Positions 8,803 to 18,719 are shown, numbered from the stretch's first letter. The stretch is 64,000 nt of DNA from Pseudoflavonifractor_A sp022772585 (GCF_052065415.1 NZ_JBQHUB010000009.1:16523-80522), one strand, 5' to 3'. Notes: a model not told the origin generated them from the sequence alone. Numbers and translations: made by a program.

Positions 8803-9628
8803 GATCGATTTTGTGGCGCTGGTCTCGGTCAGCATGGCCAATGCCAACGGCGACCCCCTCAACGGGAATCGTCCCCGGACGGATTATAACGGTTTCGGCG
8901 AGATCTCCGATGTGTGTATCAAGCGGAAAATCCGCAATCGGATGCAGGATCTGGGCCATAAGGTCTTTGTCCAGTCTGAGGACCGGTGTGACGACGGCTG
9001 CGGCAGCCTGAGTGAACGGGCCGCCGCTGTCCTGAAAGGCGTCAAGAACCGGGAGGAATATGCCCAAAAAGCCTGTGAGACATGGATGGATGTGCGCACC
9101 TTCGGACAGGTGTTCGCCTTCAAGGGCAAGGATGCCGGCGGCGTCTCCGTAGGTGTGCGCGGTCCGGTGTCCATCCATCAGGCGGTCAGCGTTTCGCCCA
9201 TTGAAGTGCAGTCCCTTCAGATTACCAAAAGCGTCAACGGTGAGCCGGGCGAAAAACGTTCCTCCGACACCATGGGCATGAAGCATTTTGTCCAGTTTGG
9301 CCTGTATGAGCTCAAGGGCTCTATCAATGTGCAGCTGGCAGAAAAGACGGGCTTTACAGAGGAGGACGCGCAGGTCGTCAAGGAGTGCCTGCGGACCCTG
9401 TTCGTCAACGACGCCTCCGCTGCCCGCCCGGATGGCTCCATGGAGGTGGTCACGCTCTACTGGTGGCGCCACAATTGCAAGGAAGGGCAGTACTCCTCGG
9501 CCAGGGTACACCGCTCGGTAAAGATCGCTCTGAAAGATCCGGAGCTGATCCCATCTTCCGTCGGCGACTATGTCATCACACTGGATGAACTGCCCGGTCT
9601 GGAGCCGGAAGTGATCGATGGATTATAA
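8783..9628 (+). CDS. cas7c: Type I-C Cascade backbone protein Cas7c/Csd2
   Basis: A 281-residue Cas7 family protein that forms the crRNA-binding filament of Cascade. The opening I-D-F-V-A-L-V-S-V-S-M-A-N-A-N-G-D-P-L and G-N-R-P-R-T-D are classic Csd2 motifs; V-G-V-R-G-P-V-S and the late W-W-R-H-N sequence also fit. I chose the ATG at 8783 because AGGAGG at 8768-8773 lies 9 bases upstream; the ATG at 8777 is too near the site. The first 20 bp overlap cas8c, and the last 11 bp overlap cas4. Confidence 0.96.
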   Translation: MSTLQNKIDFVALVSVSMANANGDPLNGNRPRTDYNGFGEISDVCIKRKIRNRMQDLGHKVFVQSEDRCDDGCGSLSERAAAVLKGVKNREEYAQKACETWMDVRTFGQVFAFKGKDAGGVSVGVRGPVSIHQAVSVSPIEVQSLQITKSVNGEPGEKRSSDTMGMKHFVQFGLYELKGSINVQLAEKTGFTEEDAQVVKECLRTLFVNDASAARPDGSMEVVTLYWWRHNCKEGQYSSARVHRSVKIALKDPELIPSSVGDYVITLDELPGLEPEVIDGL

Positions 9629-10277
9629 GGAGGAGGACTACCTCCAGCTTTCCGGGCTTCAGCATTTCAAGTTCTGCCGCCGGCAGTGGGCGCTGATCCA
9701 TATCGAAAACCAGTGGGCAGAAAACGGGAGAACCGCAGACGGCGCGATCATGCATGAAAAAGCCCATGACGCGGAGTGGAAGGAGCGGCGGGGCGATCTG
9801 CTGATCACCCGGGACATGCACGTCTTTTCTCCCGCGCTGGGCATTTCCGGCGCCTGTGATGTGGTGGAATTCCGCAGGTCGGAAACCGGAGTGTCCCTCC
9901 ATGGGCAGGAGGGCCTGTACCAGCCCTTCCCCGTGGAGTACAAGCGCGGTTCGCCCCGCGGCGACACTGTCAATGCTCTGCAGCTCTGTGCCCAGGCCAT
10001 GTGTCTGGAGGAGATGCTGTGCTGTGACATCCCGGAGGGGGCTCTGTATTACGGGGAGACTCGCCGCCGGGAAACGGTAAAGCTGACCCGGGAACTCCGA
10101 CAGGAGGTTCGGGATTGCCTCCTGGAAATGCATGCGCTGTACGAAAGGGGCCATACCCCCAGGGTCAAGCCCACAAAAGCCTGCAGTGCCTGTTCTCTGA
10201 AAGAACTTTGCCTGCCCAGGCTCCTGCGCTGCGGTTCTGCCCGCGACTATGTGAAGGCGAGATTGGAGGAATTATGA
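9618..10277 (+). CDS. cas4: CRISPR-associated exonuclease Cas4
   Basis: A 219-residue RecB-like nuclease that, with Cas1-Cas2, trims prespacers and selects the PAM end. The iron-sulfur cluster cysteines are visible: C20 in F-K-F-C-R-R-Q and the C-terminal C-S-A-C-S-L-K-E-L-C. The nuclease residues are the aspartate in G-A-C-D-V-V-E-F and the E and K of P-V-E-Y-K-R-G, followed by the QxxLC-like helix A-L-Q-L-C-A-Q-A. It overlaps cas7c by 11 bp and cas1 by 4 bp. All the hallmarks of an active enzyme are present. Confidence 0.96.
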   Translation: MDYKEEDYLQLSGLQHFKFCRRQWALIHIENQWAENGRTADGAIMHEKAHDAEWKERRGDLLITRDMHVFSPALGISGACDVVEFRRSETGVSLHGQEGLYQPFPVEYKRGSPRGDTVNALQLCAQAMCLEEMLCCDIPEGALYYGETRRRETVKLTRELRQEVRDCLLEMHALYERGHTPRVKPTKACSACSLKELCLPRLLRCGSARDYVKARLEEL

Positions 10278-11305
10278 GGCATTTGCTGAACACCCTTTTT
10301 GTGACCTCAGAGGATGCCTATTTGACTCTGGACGGCGAAAACGTGGTGGTCAACCGGGACAAACAGGAGATAGGACGTTTTCCTCTGCACAACCTCTCCG
10401 GTATCATCTCTTTCTCTTATGCCGGCGCATCTCCGGCTCTGATGGGCGCCTGTGCCACGCGGGGCATAGGTCTGGCCTTCTGTACGCCGCGAGGACGTTT
10501 CCTGGCGCGCACTGCTGGCCCCAGCAGCGGGAATGTGCTCCTGCGGCGGATGCAGTACCGTGCGGCGGACGATCCCATCCAGAGCTGTCAAATCGCAAAA
10601 TATATGATATTGGGGAAATTGTATAACACCCGTTGGAGTATCGAGCGCACCCGCAGAGACCACGCCCCCCGGATCGACGTGGAAAAGTTCCGGGCTTCAT
10701 CAGAGACCATCAGGGGGCTGTTCTCTCAAGTTGCAGAGGTGTCCTCCCTGGAATCTCTGAGGGGCCTGGAGGGCGTCGGCGCGGCGGCATATTTTGAGGT
10801 GTTCGACGATATGATCCTCCGGGAAAAGGCGTCCTTTTACTTTCATGGCAGAAATCGAAGACCGCCGCTGGACAATGTCAATGCCATGCTGTCCTTCGCC
10901 TATAGCCTTCTGGCCAATGACTGTGCCTCGGCGCTGGAGAGCGTGGGACTGGATGCTTATGTGGGATTTCTCCATCGGGATCGTCCCGGGAGGACCTCTC
11001 TGGCTTTGGACCTGATGGAGGAACTGCGCCCCTGCATGGCGGACCGTTTTGTTCTGACGCTGATCAACAATCGTGTTTTAGTGCCCGAAGATTTTGACAC
11101 AGCGGAAAGCGGTGCGGTCCGTATGTCAGATGATGCGAGGAGAAAATTCCTGAAGAGCTGGCAGGAGCGCAAACAGGAGGTCATCACCCACCCTTACTTG
11201 GGAGAAAAGCTGCCGTGGGGACTGGTGCCGTATATGCAGGCATTGCTGTTGGCACGGTATCTCCGGGGAGACCTGGACGCATATCCGCCCTTTTTGTGGA
11301 AATGA
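10274..11305 (+). CDS. cas1: CRISPR integrase Cas1 (type I-C)
   Basis: A 343-residue Cas1. The catalytic glutamate is in R-G-L-E-G-V-G-A-A-A-Y-F, the histidine in G-F-L-H-R-D-R-P-G-R, and the last acidic residue in L-A-L-D-L-M-E-E-L-R-P. Together with Cas2 it inserts new spacers at the leader end of the array. The start at 10274 overlaps the cas4 stop (ATGA) and follows a GGAGG site by 6 bases; an upstream extension of the frame lies inside cas4 and is not used. Cas2 begins 10 bp downstream. Confidence 0.97.
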   Translation: MRHLLNTLFVTSEDAYLTLDGENVVVNRDKQEIGRFPLHNLSGIISFSYAGASPALMGACATRGIGLAFCTPRGRFLARTAGPSSGNVLLRRMQYRAADDPIQSCQIAKYMILGKLYNTRWSIERTRRDHAPRIDVEKFRASSETIRGLFSQVAEVSSLESLRGLEGVGAAAYFEVFDDMILREKASFYFHGRNRRPPLDNVNAMLSFAYSLLANDCASALESVGLDAYVGFLHRDRPGRTSLALDLMEELRPCMADRFVLTLINNRVLVPEDFDTAESGAVRMSDDARRKFLKSWQERKQEVITHPYLGEKLPWGLVPYMQALLLARYLRGDLDAYPPFLWK

Positions 11306-11315
11306 GGTACACAAG

Positions 11316-11606
11316 GTGCTGGTACTGATTACCTATGATGTAAACACGGAAGATGCCGCAGGGCGCAAACGACTGCGGCAGATTGCAAAACAGTGCGTTA
11401 ATTATGGCCAGCGTGTCCAAAATTCTGTGTTTGAATGTGTTGTCGATGAGGCACAGGCTAAAATGCTGCAGCATAAGCTCTGCGCGATCATGGATGAAAA
11501 ACGGGACAGTCTGCGGTTCTATTATTTGGGAAATCACTATCAAACAAAAGTGGAGCACTTTGGAGCGAAAGCGGCCTACGAGGCAGAAGGCGTACTGATC
11601 ATTTAA
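11316..11606 (+). CDS. cas2: CRISPR adaptation protein Cas2
   Basis: A 96-residue protein with the ferredoxin-like fold of Cas2: first strand L-V-L-I-T-Y-D-V-N ending in the conserved aspartate, then R-L-R-Q-I-A-K and G-Q-R-V-Q-N-S-V-F-E-C. The end K-V-E-H-F-G is typical of the I-C subgroup. It starts with GTG at 11316, with a GAGGT site 7 bases upstream. It is the last cas gene and is followed by the leader and array in the same orientation. Confidence 0.95.
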   Translation: MLVLITYDVNTEDAAGRKRLRQIAKQCVNYGQRVQNSVFECVVDEAQAKMLQHKLCAIMDEKRDSLRFYYLGNHYQTKVEHFGAKAAYEAEGVLII

Positions 11607-11779
11607 AGGTGCGAAGAGGAAGTGAACAGGAATTCCCCGGTCTGTTCGCACTGTGTTTCCGCCTTGGAAATTTATGCTTTTTAAAGACACATCCCTTTTT
11701 TGTAAGAGCTGAATGCTATTCATCGTTTCTTTTGTCATTTTTGTCTAATATAAAACGTGCTATTTTGTATATGTTTGCT
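11607..11779 (+). promoter_or_regulatory. CRISPR leader
   Basis: A non-coding 173-bp stretch between cas2 and the first repeat. Its first part holds an inverted repeat (GTGCGAA near 11610 with TTCGCAC near 11655) that may end the cas transcript; the second half is strongly AT-rich with T-tracts and a TATAAA at 11749-11754. A leader here must contain the array promoter and the Cas1-Cas2 integration signals. I could not find a clear -35 box. Confidence 0.6.
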
Positions 11780-14700
11780 GTCCCACCCCGCACGGGGTGG
11801 GTGGATTGAAATTCATATCCGTCCAAAACGGCCTGGATTTCCTCGTCGTCCCACCCCGCACGGGGTGGGTGGATTGAAATCAGAGGTGTCCCACAGGTCG
11901 ACCGCCGCACGCTTGGTCCCACCCCGCACGGGGTGGGTGGATTGAAATAATGATCTGGGGGAGCACCGCCACGATGGCGGCAGTCCCACCCCGCACGGGG
12001 TGGGTGGATTGAAATACCAGGCCAACAAACTCCCGGAAAGCCTCCAGGCACGTCCCACCCCGCACGGGGTGGGTGGATTGAAATCTTCTTTGTCGTGATT
12101 GTAGATACGCCCCTTTGCCGTCCCACCCCGCACGGGGTGGGTGGATTGAAATACATGCTCCAAAGGGCCGCAACGGAACACGCCGACGTCCCACCCCGCA
12201 CGGGGTGGGTGGATTGAAATACGGTCAAAACTGTCTGTAACAAGCTGATAGGTGTCCCACCCCGCACGGGGTGGGTGGATTGAAATACCGATTCCTGCAA
12301 AGACGGTTGACGGGGAATGAAGTCCCACCCCGCACGGGGTGGGTGGATTGAAATCGTGTAACAAGCAAGGATGACAAGGCAACTCCAAGTCCCACCCCGC
12401 ACGGGGTGGGTGGATTGAAATGTTGGAGGCCTCAATGCCCAGCGCCGCCATGGCAGTCCCACCCCGCACGGGGTGGGTGGATTGAAATACTTTCATTGGC
12501 CCACCACCGCCACATGGGGCAGGGTCCCACCCCGCACGGGGTGGGTGGATTGAAATGCAGATGTTTGGTGGGTAGGAGACTACTCCGACGTCCCACCCCG
12601 CACGGGGTGGGTGGATTGAAATATTCTCGACCATACTTGATAAAGAGGTGTATGAGTCCCACCCCGCACGGGGTGGGTGGATTGAAATATCGAAGGTGTA
12701 GGAGTAATCAAACCCACCGGCAGTCCCACCCCGCACGGGGTGGGTGGATTGAAATTCGGCAACGGCAGCGTCCGGCACCTGATAGGCTATGTCCCACCCC
12801 GCACGGGGTGGGTGGATTGAAATTCCCGCGCCGCCCGCGCCGATATGGGCCGCGAAGGGTCCCACCCCGCACGGGGTGGGTGGATTGAAATCTCGGCGTT
12901 GAGGAGGTTGACCAGCTTGCAGGCGGTCCCACCCCGCACGGGGTGGGTGGATTGAAATTCCCCCAAACGGTGTTGCAATCACCGCGCCCCCGTCGTCCCA
13001 CCCCGCACGGGGTGGGTGGATTGAAATCCCTTGTCACAGGTAGACCGCTTGGAAGGAAAACAGTCCCACCCCGCACGGGGTGGGTGGATTGAAATCTCAT
13101 AGTCTCCACGGCATACAGGGCAACCGCTCCGTCCCACCCCGCACGGGGTGGGTGGATTGAAATTCTTTGTATGTGTAACTCATTTTTGCACCTTTTTGTC
13201 CCACCCCGCACGGGGTGGGTGGATTGAAATAATGCAAGCCCGCGCCGCAGAAAAACAGGGCGTGTCCCACCCCGCACGGGGTGGGTGGATTGAAATCTGT
13301 ATTGCTCTTCGGTTAGCAGCCCGGACGTGAGTCCCACCCCGCACGGGGTGGGTGGATTGAAATATTTTTGCCACGGCGCTTGATGGACTCCAGGTAGGTC
13401 CCACCCCGCACGGGGTGGGTGGATTGAAATACAAACGCGCTGCCTCAGTTTGTAAGCACGGCTGGTCCCACCCCGCACGGGGTGGGTGGATTGAAATGTA
13501 TCAGCTCCCCCGGTGTCTGGATTGTCATAGGGTCCCACCCCGCACGGGGTGGGTGGATTGAAATTGTAAAATCGAGAATACGCATAGACGGAACGCCCTG
13601 TCCCACCCCGCACGGGGTGGGTGGATTGAAATTTGCATTTGGAGTAGAATCCGAAAATAGCACAGGCGTCCCACCCCGCACGGGGTGGGTGGATTGAAAT
13701 TTTTACCTGGAGACCATCAAGCGCAAGGGCAAAAACGTCCCACCCCGCACGGGGTGGGTGGATTGAAATGACCCGGACGTGGAGACCGGGCAGACCGCCA
13801 GAGGCGGTCCCACCCCGCACGGGGTGGGTGGATTGAAATATGGTGGCGGTATGGGATGCGCCTTCATAAAAACGTCCCACCCCGCACGGGGTGGGTGGAT
13901 TGAAATACGGCTGTAACCGTCACGCATACTACGGTGCATAGTCCCACCCCGCACGGGGTGGGTGGATTGAAATTTGATGTCCGTATGGCCGATGTATGTC
14001 AATGCCGCGTCCCACCCCGCACGGGGTGGGTGGATTGAAATTTTTGTGAAGCGTAGAATATCCGATGCCGAGATAGTCCCACCCCGCACGGGGTGGGTGG
14101 ATTGAAATTCCTCCTCCGCGATGAGGGCGGTGCCGTCCAGCGTCCCACCCCGCACGGGGTGGGTGGATTGAAATTCGCCCCGCCCCGCCGGGCTGGGGGT
14201 GGGGCGTTGCGTCCCACCCCGCACGGGGTGGGTGGATTGAAATTTTTTCAAACTCATACCGCTCCTTTCATACGCAGGTCCCACCCCGCACGGGGTGGGT
14301 GGATTGAAATCTCGGGTGCCACCTTGGTGCGGAGGAACTCACCGGGTCCCACCCCGCACGGGGTGGGTGGATTGAAATCGCTCCGCCGTGACCAACATGC
14401 TGGACCAGGCCCCCGTCCCACCCCGCACGGGGTGGGTGGATTGAAATGACCTGGACTGGAGACGCAAATACTCCTCCGCCGGTCCCACCCCGCACGGGGT
14501 GGGTGGATTGAAATGCCAATGTGCAGGCCCTTATCAGGGCCATGGAAAGTCCCACCCCGCACGGGGTGGGTGGATTGAAATGTTCCGCTGGACGCCATGC
14601 GGGCAAAAGAGCTGGGTCCCACCCCGCACGGGGTGGGTGGATTGAAATTCTCCGTCACGCATAGCACACAGATGCTCGACCTCGAGTCCCACCCCGCACG

Positions 14701-16527
14701 GGGTGGGTGGATTGAAATACCCCGCATGCTGGCAGACCGCCGTTACCGGAATGGTCCCACCCCGCACGGGGTGGGTGGATTGAAATCACATGCCGCCGTT
14801 GATGATATGGACATTACACTGTCCCACCCCGCACGGGGTGGGTGGATTGAAATTGCCCCAATAGGATGATGTCCACACTTTCAGTCAAGGTCCCACCCCG
14901 CACGGGGTGGGTGGATTGAAATCGGATCAGCGAGTTTCTGGAGCTGACGCCGGCATCGTCCCACCCCGCACGGGGTGGGTGGATTGAAATAATCAGAAAG
15001 TGCTTGCGACTCCGCCAACCAACGTCCCACCCCGCACGGGGTGGGTGGATTGAAATCTGGTGGCATCCACCGCAACAGACAGCCTTAAGATCGTCCCACC
15101 CCGCACGGGGTGGGTGGATTGAAATAACAAGCATCATCCCGCTGCGCTGTATTGTGATGTCCCACCCCGCACGGGGTGGGTGGATTGAAATTGCAGCTCG
15201 ATATTGGAGTAGAAATTTGCCTCGGTCCCACCCCGCACGGGGTGGGTGGATTGAAATCCCCTTGCCTTATTTGACTGATCCCGTGTACCGAACGTCCCAC
15301 CCCGCACGGGGTGGGTGGATTGAAATCAAGATGCGGTTTTCAGGCCGCCAACTGTGCCCGTCCCACCCCGCACGGGGTGGGTGGATTGAAATATCCTGGA
15401 TGTCTTTTTTACCAGTTAACGGAAGTGTCCCACCCCGCACGGGGTGGGTGGATTGAAATTTTTGCCTTTTTGCCATGCGCCTACCCTCCATGGGCGTCCC
15501 ACCCCGCACGGGGTGGGTGGATTGAAATCTCCACCTCCATTGACTCCGGCTCTGCTGGCTCAGGTCCCACCCCGCACGGGGTGGGTGGATTGAAATGCGT
15601 TGCAGCGTGGTTTACGGCCCGGCGCGTGAGTCCCACCCCGCACGGGGTGGGTGGATTGAAATGTTAGTGTATCTCAACTATATCCGTGCAGACGGGGTCC
15701 CACCCCGCACGGGGTGGGTGGATTGAAATAAATCTATCGGTGGGCTGCGGCCCTCGCGGGCGGTCCCACCCCGCACGGGGTGGGTGGATTGAAATCTCCG
15801 GCTGAGCTACCAGCCGGGGGAATTGTTGTAGTCCCACCCCGCACGGGGTGGGTGGATTGAAATGTGAGGGGGTTGGCGCGCGCTGGCCCTCCCCGGCGTC
15901 CCACCCCGCACGGGGTGGGTGGATTGAAATCTTTTTGTACCCTCATCTGCTGGGTGTGTATCGCTGTCCCACCCCGCACGGGGTGGGTGGATTGAAATCC
16001 TCCTGGACGCCAATGTATGGACGCCGGACGCAGTCCCACCCCGCACGGGGTGGGTGGATTGAAATACCGACCGGGTGGAGCACACGGGGGAGGCCGCCCG
16101 TCCCACCCCGCACGGGGTGGGTGGATTGAAATATACCGTAGCTGGAGGTACTGCCGGATGCCTTGGGTCCCACCCCGCACGGGGTGGGTGGATTGAAATC
16201 CGATGACGGATGAGCAGCGGTCTATGGTGGAGGGTCCCACCCCGCACGGGGTGGGTGGATTGAAATCGCATGGGTACCGGCGTAGAGCAGCGTACCGCAG
16301 TGTCCCACCCCGCACGGGGTGGGTGGATTGAAATTATCTGGAGGACGTGGAGCGGGTTGGCAAGTCGCGTCCCACCCCGCACGGGGTGGGTGGATTGAAA
16401 TCTATGGCGTGGAGCGCGGCTCCATCCGCAGCAGCGTCCCACCCCGCACCGGGTGGGTGGATTGAAATGTCGTGACCACGATGACAGTATCCGGATGGCG
16501 CAGCCCCACCCCGCACGGGTGGGGCCG
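11780..16527 (+). CRISPR. Type I-C CRISPR array, 71 repeats / 70 spacers
   Basis: The repeat is 33 bp, begins GTCCCACCCCGCACGG and ends GGGTGGATTGAAAT, the I-C consensus with an internal palindrome (CCCACCCC/GGGGTGGG) and the ATTGAAAT tail. I walked the array and found starts at 11780, 11848, 11916 and so on every 66-70 bp to 16436. Sixty-nine repeats appear identical. The 70th (16436) has one G-to-C change inside the stem, and the 71st (16503-16527) is decayed after about 20 bases and lacks the tail. Decay at the far end and the leader on the cas2 side agree on the direction of growth. Spacers are 33-37 bp and all look different. No internal deletions or insertion sequences were seen. Confidence 0.97.
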
Positions 16528-16539
16528 GGGCGGTCTCTC

Positions 16540-16740
16540 TCCTGTCCTCTGTAAAGAATATGTTTCTTTGGTATCTTTTCGGTAAGCAAAACTACGTTTC
16601 ACTGGATGTATATTTAGACCAGCAAACGGAATTTTCGGATTGTTGGCGGTTGCACCACCAGCAATCAAGATATCCCATTTGTCAAATACGCCACTTTCGT
16701 CCCCTTGTAATATATCGACCAACTTGTGGATATCGAATTC
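16540..16740 (-). pseudogene. Possible truncated gene at the distal end of the array
   Basis: On the minus strand, an open frame from 16740 down into the array reads as convincing protein for about 60 residues (for example F-D-K-W-D-I-L-I-A-G-G-A and N-I-H-P-V-K-R-S-F-A-Y-R-K-D) and then turns into repeat sequence. It starts right after the stop codon of the 106-residue gene and has no clear start or ribosome site. It may be the middle of a larger gene whose end was lost. I do not recognise the family. Confidence 0.25.
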
Positions 16741-17061
16741 TTACTTGCCGCGCAATAAAAAACTCAGGTCCTTTTTCATTTCACTGAATTCTTCGATGAT
16801 ACGGGACAAATTGTTTTCGATTCCCTGTACTTGTACTTCTGATATGGTTCCGTGATTGTATGCGATCAAGCGCTCTGCAATGATATTGTATGACCAGCTG
16901 TCAGTGTAACGGTCCTGATGATGGACGGCAAAACCGATCGGAAGTTTTTCTTGCTGCATTCCAATGCTTACTGCCATTGGTGCAATACCAAGATAGTCGG
17001 CCGCAATTTTACATGTAATTTTCTTCATGGCGCGGATCTCATCGTCAGTGGACTTACCCAA
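16741..17061 (-). CDS. Hypothetical protein with helix-turn-helix-like N-terminus
   Basis: A 106-residue protein that I cannot name. Residues 12-40 (M-K-K-I-T-C-K-I-A-A-D-Y-L-G-I-A) look like the first helices of a small DNA-binding domain, as in excisionase- or phage-type HTH proteins; the C-terminal third is amphipathic and may be a coiled coil (I-E-N-N-L-S-R-I-I-E-E-F). A GAAGGTG site lies 7 bases before a TTG at 17061; the ATG at 17028 is an alternative start. The gene is AT-richer than the core genes, sits between the array and a XRE regulator, and resembles accessory genes of integrative elements. Function unknown. Confidence 0.55.
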   Translation of the reverse strand: MGKSTDDEIRAMKKITCKIAADYLGIAPMAVSIGMQQEKLPIGFAVHHQDRYTDSWSYNIIAERLIAYNHGTISEVQVQGIENNLSRIIEEFSEMKKDLSFLLRGK

Positions 17062-17527
17062 GGTAGTTCACCTTCTTTCTCCAAAATATCATTTTCATTA
17101 TATCAGCTTCTTTGTTATGTTACAGATGTTTTATTTTTAAAATGGAAACCCGCAGTGCCAGCACTGACACCGCGGGTTTTGTTCGGCAATTTGCCGATTT
17201 TAAGTATTATTTTCGGTTTTATATCTAAAAATCTTCGAGATATGTTTGCACCGAGATGGATGCACACAGGTCCGACGCCGTCTATACAAAAGAGGAGACG
17301 CTGGAGATGATCCGCCGGGCCGTGGAATCGGTGACATGGTGTTTTGTCTCAATACAGAATCAGGAGTCACAAGTTTATTTCACACGACGTTTCTTCAAGG
17401 TTCAGGTGTTGCTGCAAGAACAGTTTAGCAAAAAAATGTGCTCTTTCCCGTATATCCAAGAGGTAGGAAAAGAACGCAAAACAGCGTGGATTTCCACGCT
17501 TAGAGACAGAAGAAGGAGGGATACGCC
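17062..17527. other. Intergenic, accessory-type DNA with hairpins
   Basis: About 465 bases between divergent genes. It holds a terminator-like hairpin at 17146-17182, an open fragment around 17256-17370 beginning M-D-A-H-R-S-D-A-V-Y that may be a gene remnant but has no recognisable family, and a perfect 8-bp inverted repeat at 17483-17500 (AGCGTGGA-TT-TCCACGCT) about 27 bp before the next gene. The last is placed where an autoregulatory operator would be. Confidence 0.4.
17146..17182 (+). terminator. Terminator-like hairpin
   Basis: AAACCCGC at 17146-17153 pairs with GCGGGTTT at 17172-17179, with a smaller hairpin in the loop, followed by TTGTTC. It may isolate the small minus-strand gene from the downstream regulator. 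Confidence 0.45.
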
Positions 17528-18373
17528 ATGCAGGTGAAACTCACCATACAGGAACGGTTGAAGGATTTACGAGTGGAACGGGGCCTGACGCTGGAACAGC
17601 TTGCGGAGCAGACCGTGCTTTCCAAGTCCGCCCTCGGCAAATATGAGGCAGACGATTTCAAGGACATCAGCCCGTTCAGCATCGTCACACTGGCGAAGTT
17701 CTACGGCGTGTCCACGGACTATCTGCTGGGCATGACGGAAATAAAAAATCACCCGGACACAGAGCTGGACGCTCTGTATCTGAGTGATGATGCCATAGAA
17801 GTATTACAGGCGGGAAAACTCAATCACCGTCTGCTTTCTGAAATGCTTTGCCACAAAGCTTTCCAGCGTATGATGCTGGACGCTGAGATTTATGTGGATA
17901 GGATCGCGGATATGCGGATCAACGATATGAACGCCATGCTGGAAGCGGTGCGGAAGATGGCCTTGATGAAGCAGGACGGGCAGGACGATCTTTCCACCCG
18001 GACATTGGAGCTGGCCCAGGTACGGGAGGATGATTATTTCGGTCATGTGCTTGCCGATGATCTGAAAGCGATCCTCCGTGACATTCGTGAGGAGCACAGC
18101 ACCGATACCACAACGGCAGATACGCCCTCCATTGCGGAGGAAGTGCAGGCCCAGTTGAAGGATGCCATGAATTTTGAGGGCAGCGACGCCGAGAAACAGG
18201 CAAGGATCTACCTTGCGACATTCGGCATTGACTACGATGCCATTACCAAGGAGCAGTTTGTCAATATCATTGATGCTTTGAAGCTGTCCAAGTACATGAA
18301 AAGCCCAACCAACCAGCGAGGCAAGGCGAAGCCATACCAGCCGCATGGAAAAGGGAAACGGAAACGCAAATAA
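17528..18373 (+). CDS. XRE-family transcriptional regulator
   Basis: A 281-residue protein. Residues 4-68 form a Cro/cI helix-turn-helix (L-K-D-L-R-V-E-R-G-L-T-L-E-Q-L-A, then S-K-S-A-L-G-K-Y-E and F-Y-G-V-S-T-D-Y-L-L-G). The remainder is helical and acidic, then ends in a lysine/arginine-rich tail (G-K-G-K-R-K-R-K). Similar long XRE proteins are common in integrative and conjugative elements of Clostridia, but no conjugation or integrase genes are next to it here, so this may be a leftover of such an element. AAGGAGG lies 8 bases before the ATG. The inverted repeat at 17483-17500 could be its own binding site. Confidence 0.8.
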   Translation: MQVKLTIQERLKDLRVERGLTLEQLAEQTVLSKSALGKYEADDFKDISPFSIVTLAKFYGVSTDYLLGMTEIKNHPDTELDALYLSDDAIEVLQAGKLNHRLLSEMLCHKAFQRMMLDAEIYVDRIADMRINDMNAMLEAVRKMALMKQDGQDDLSTRTLELAQVREDDYFGHVLADDLKAILRDIREEHSTDTTTADTPSIAEEVQAQLKDAMNFEGSDAEKQARIYLATFGIDYDAITKEQFVNIIDALKLSKYMKSPTNQRGKAKPYQPHGKGKRKRK

Positions 18374-18382
18374 GCAGAAAAG

Positions 18383-18426
18383 CACGCCATACCCAGCCTT
18401 TGAAGCTGAATATGGCGTGTATTTTC
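18383..18426 (+). terminator. Terminator of the XRE regulator gene
   Basis: CACGCCATA at 18383-18391 pairs with TATGGCGTG at 18411-18419, followed by TATTTTCG. It begins 10 bp after the stop codon. Confidence 0.6.
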
Positions 18427-18680
18427 GTTGACCAACCCTGTCTGACAGATGCTCATTTCGTGTTGTTGGGCTAACACTGTTTTACGAACACCCGGCTATG
18501 AGCGCGCTCTGACTTTTGTAAAAAAGTCGGAGCAAGCGATATAAAGCTTGCTCCGACGTGTCAGGCGGCCTCATTCCGGATATTTTCGTTTTTTACCCGA
18601 ACCGGAATCCAGCGAAGCGAATCCGGTTCGGAAGCGAGGAGCAGCAGAATGAGCGCACGATGAGTTTTTGATGCGGAGCA
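18427..18680. other. Non-coding stretch with hairpins behind tRNA-Ser
   Basis: No gene seen. It contains a minus-strand terminator at 18519-18557 and a separate 9-bp stem (CGAACCGGA at 18598-18606 with TCCGGTTCG at 18622-18630) without a T-run. It lies downstream of tRNA-Ser on the minus strand, the usual side for element integration, but I found no duplicated tRNA end. Confidence 0.5.
18519..18557 (-). terminator. Rho-independent terminator (minus strand)
   Basis: GTCGGAGCAAGC at 18526-18537 pairs perfectly with 18546-18557; on the minus strand the stem is followed by TTTTTT. It is a second terminator downstream of the tRNA-Ser terminator and similar to it in sequence. Confidence 0.7.
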
Positions 18681-18719
18681 TAAAAAACTCGTCGCAAGCG
18701 ATATGGCGCTTGCGACGAG
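18681..18719 (-). terminator. Terminator of tRNA-Ser
   Basis: CTCGTCGCAAGC at 18688-18699 pairs perfectly with 18708-18719, and the minus strand continues with TTTTTT. It starts two bases after the CCA end of the tRNA. Confidence 0.85.

Noticed and set aside
10115..10273. N-terminally extended Cas1 (396 residues)
   Set aside because: The extension overlaps cas4 in another frame; the ATG at 10274 with GGAGG gives the normal 343 residues.
11716..16589. Many long open frames inside the array (up to about 390 codons, both strands) reading repeated N-P-P-T-P-C-G-V-G, S-I-H-P-P-R-A-G-W or S-T-H-P-V-R-G-G-T
   Set aside because: They are the 33-bp CRISPR repeat (11 codons, no stops) read in three frames; no start sites or conserved protein.
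18598..18630. Third hairpin behind tRNA-Ser as a terminator
   Set aside because: It has no T-run on either strand; kept only as a hairpin in the regional description.
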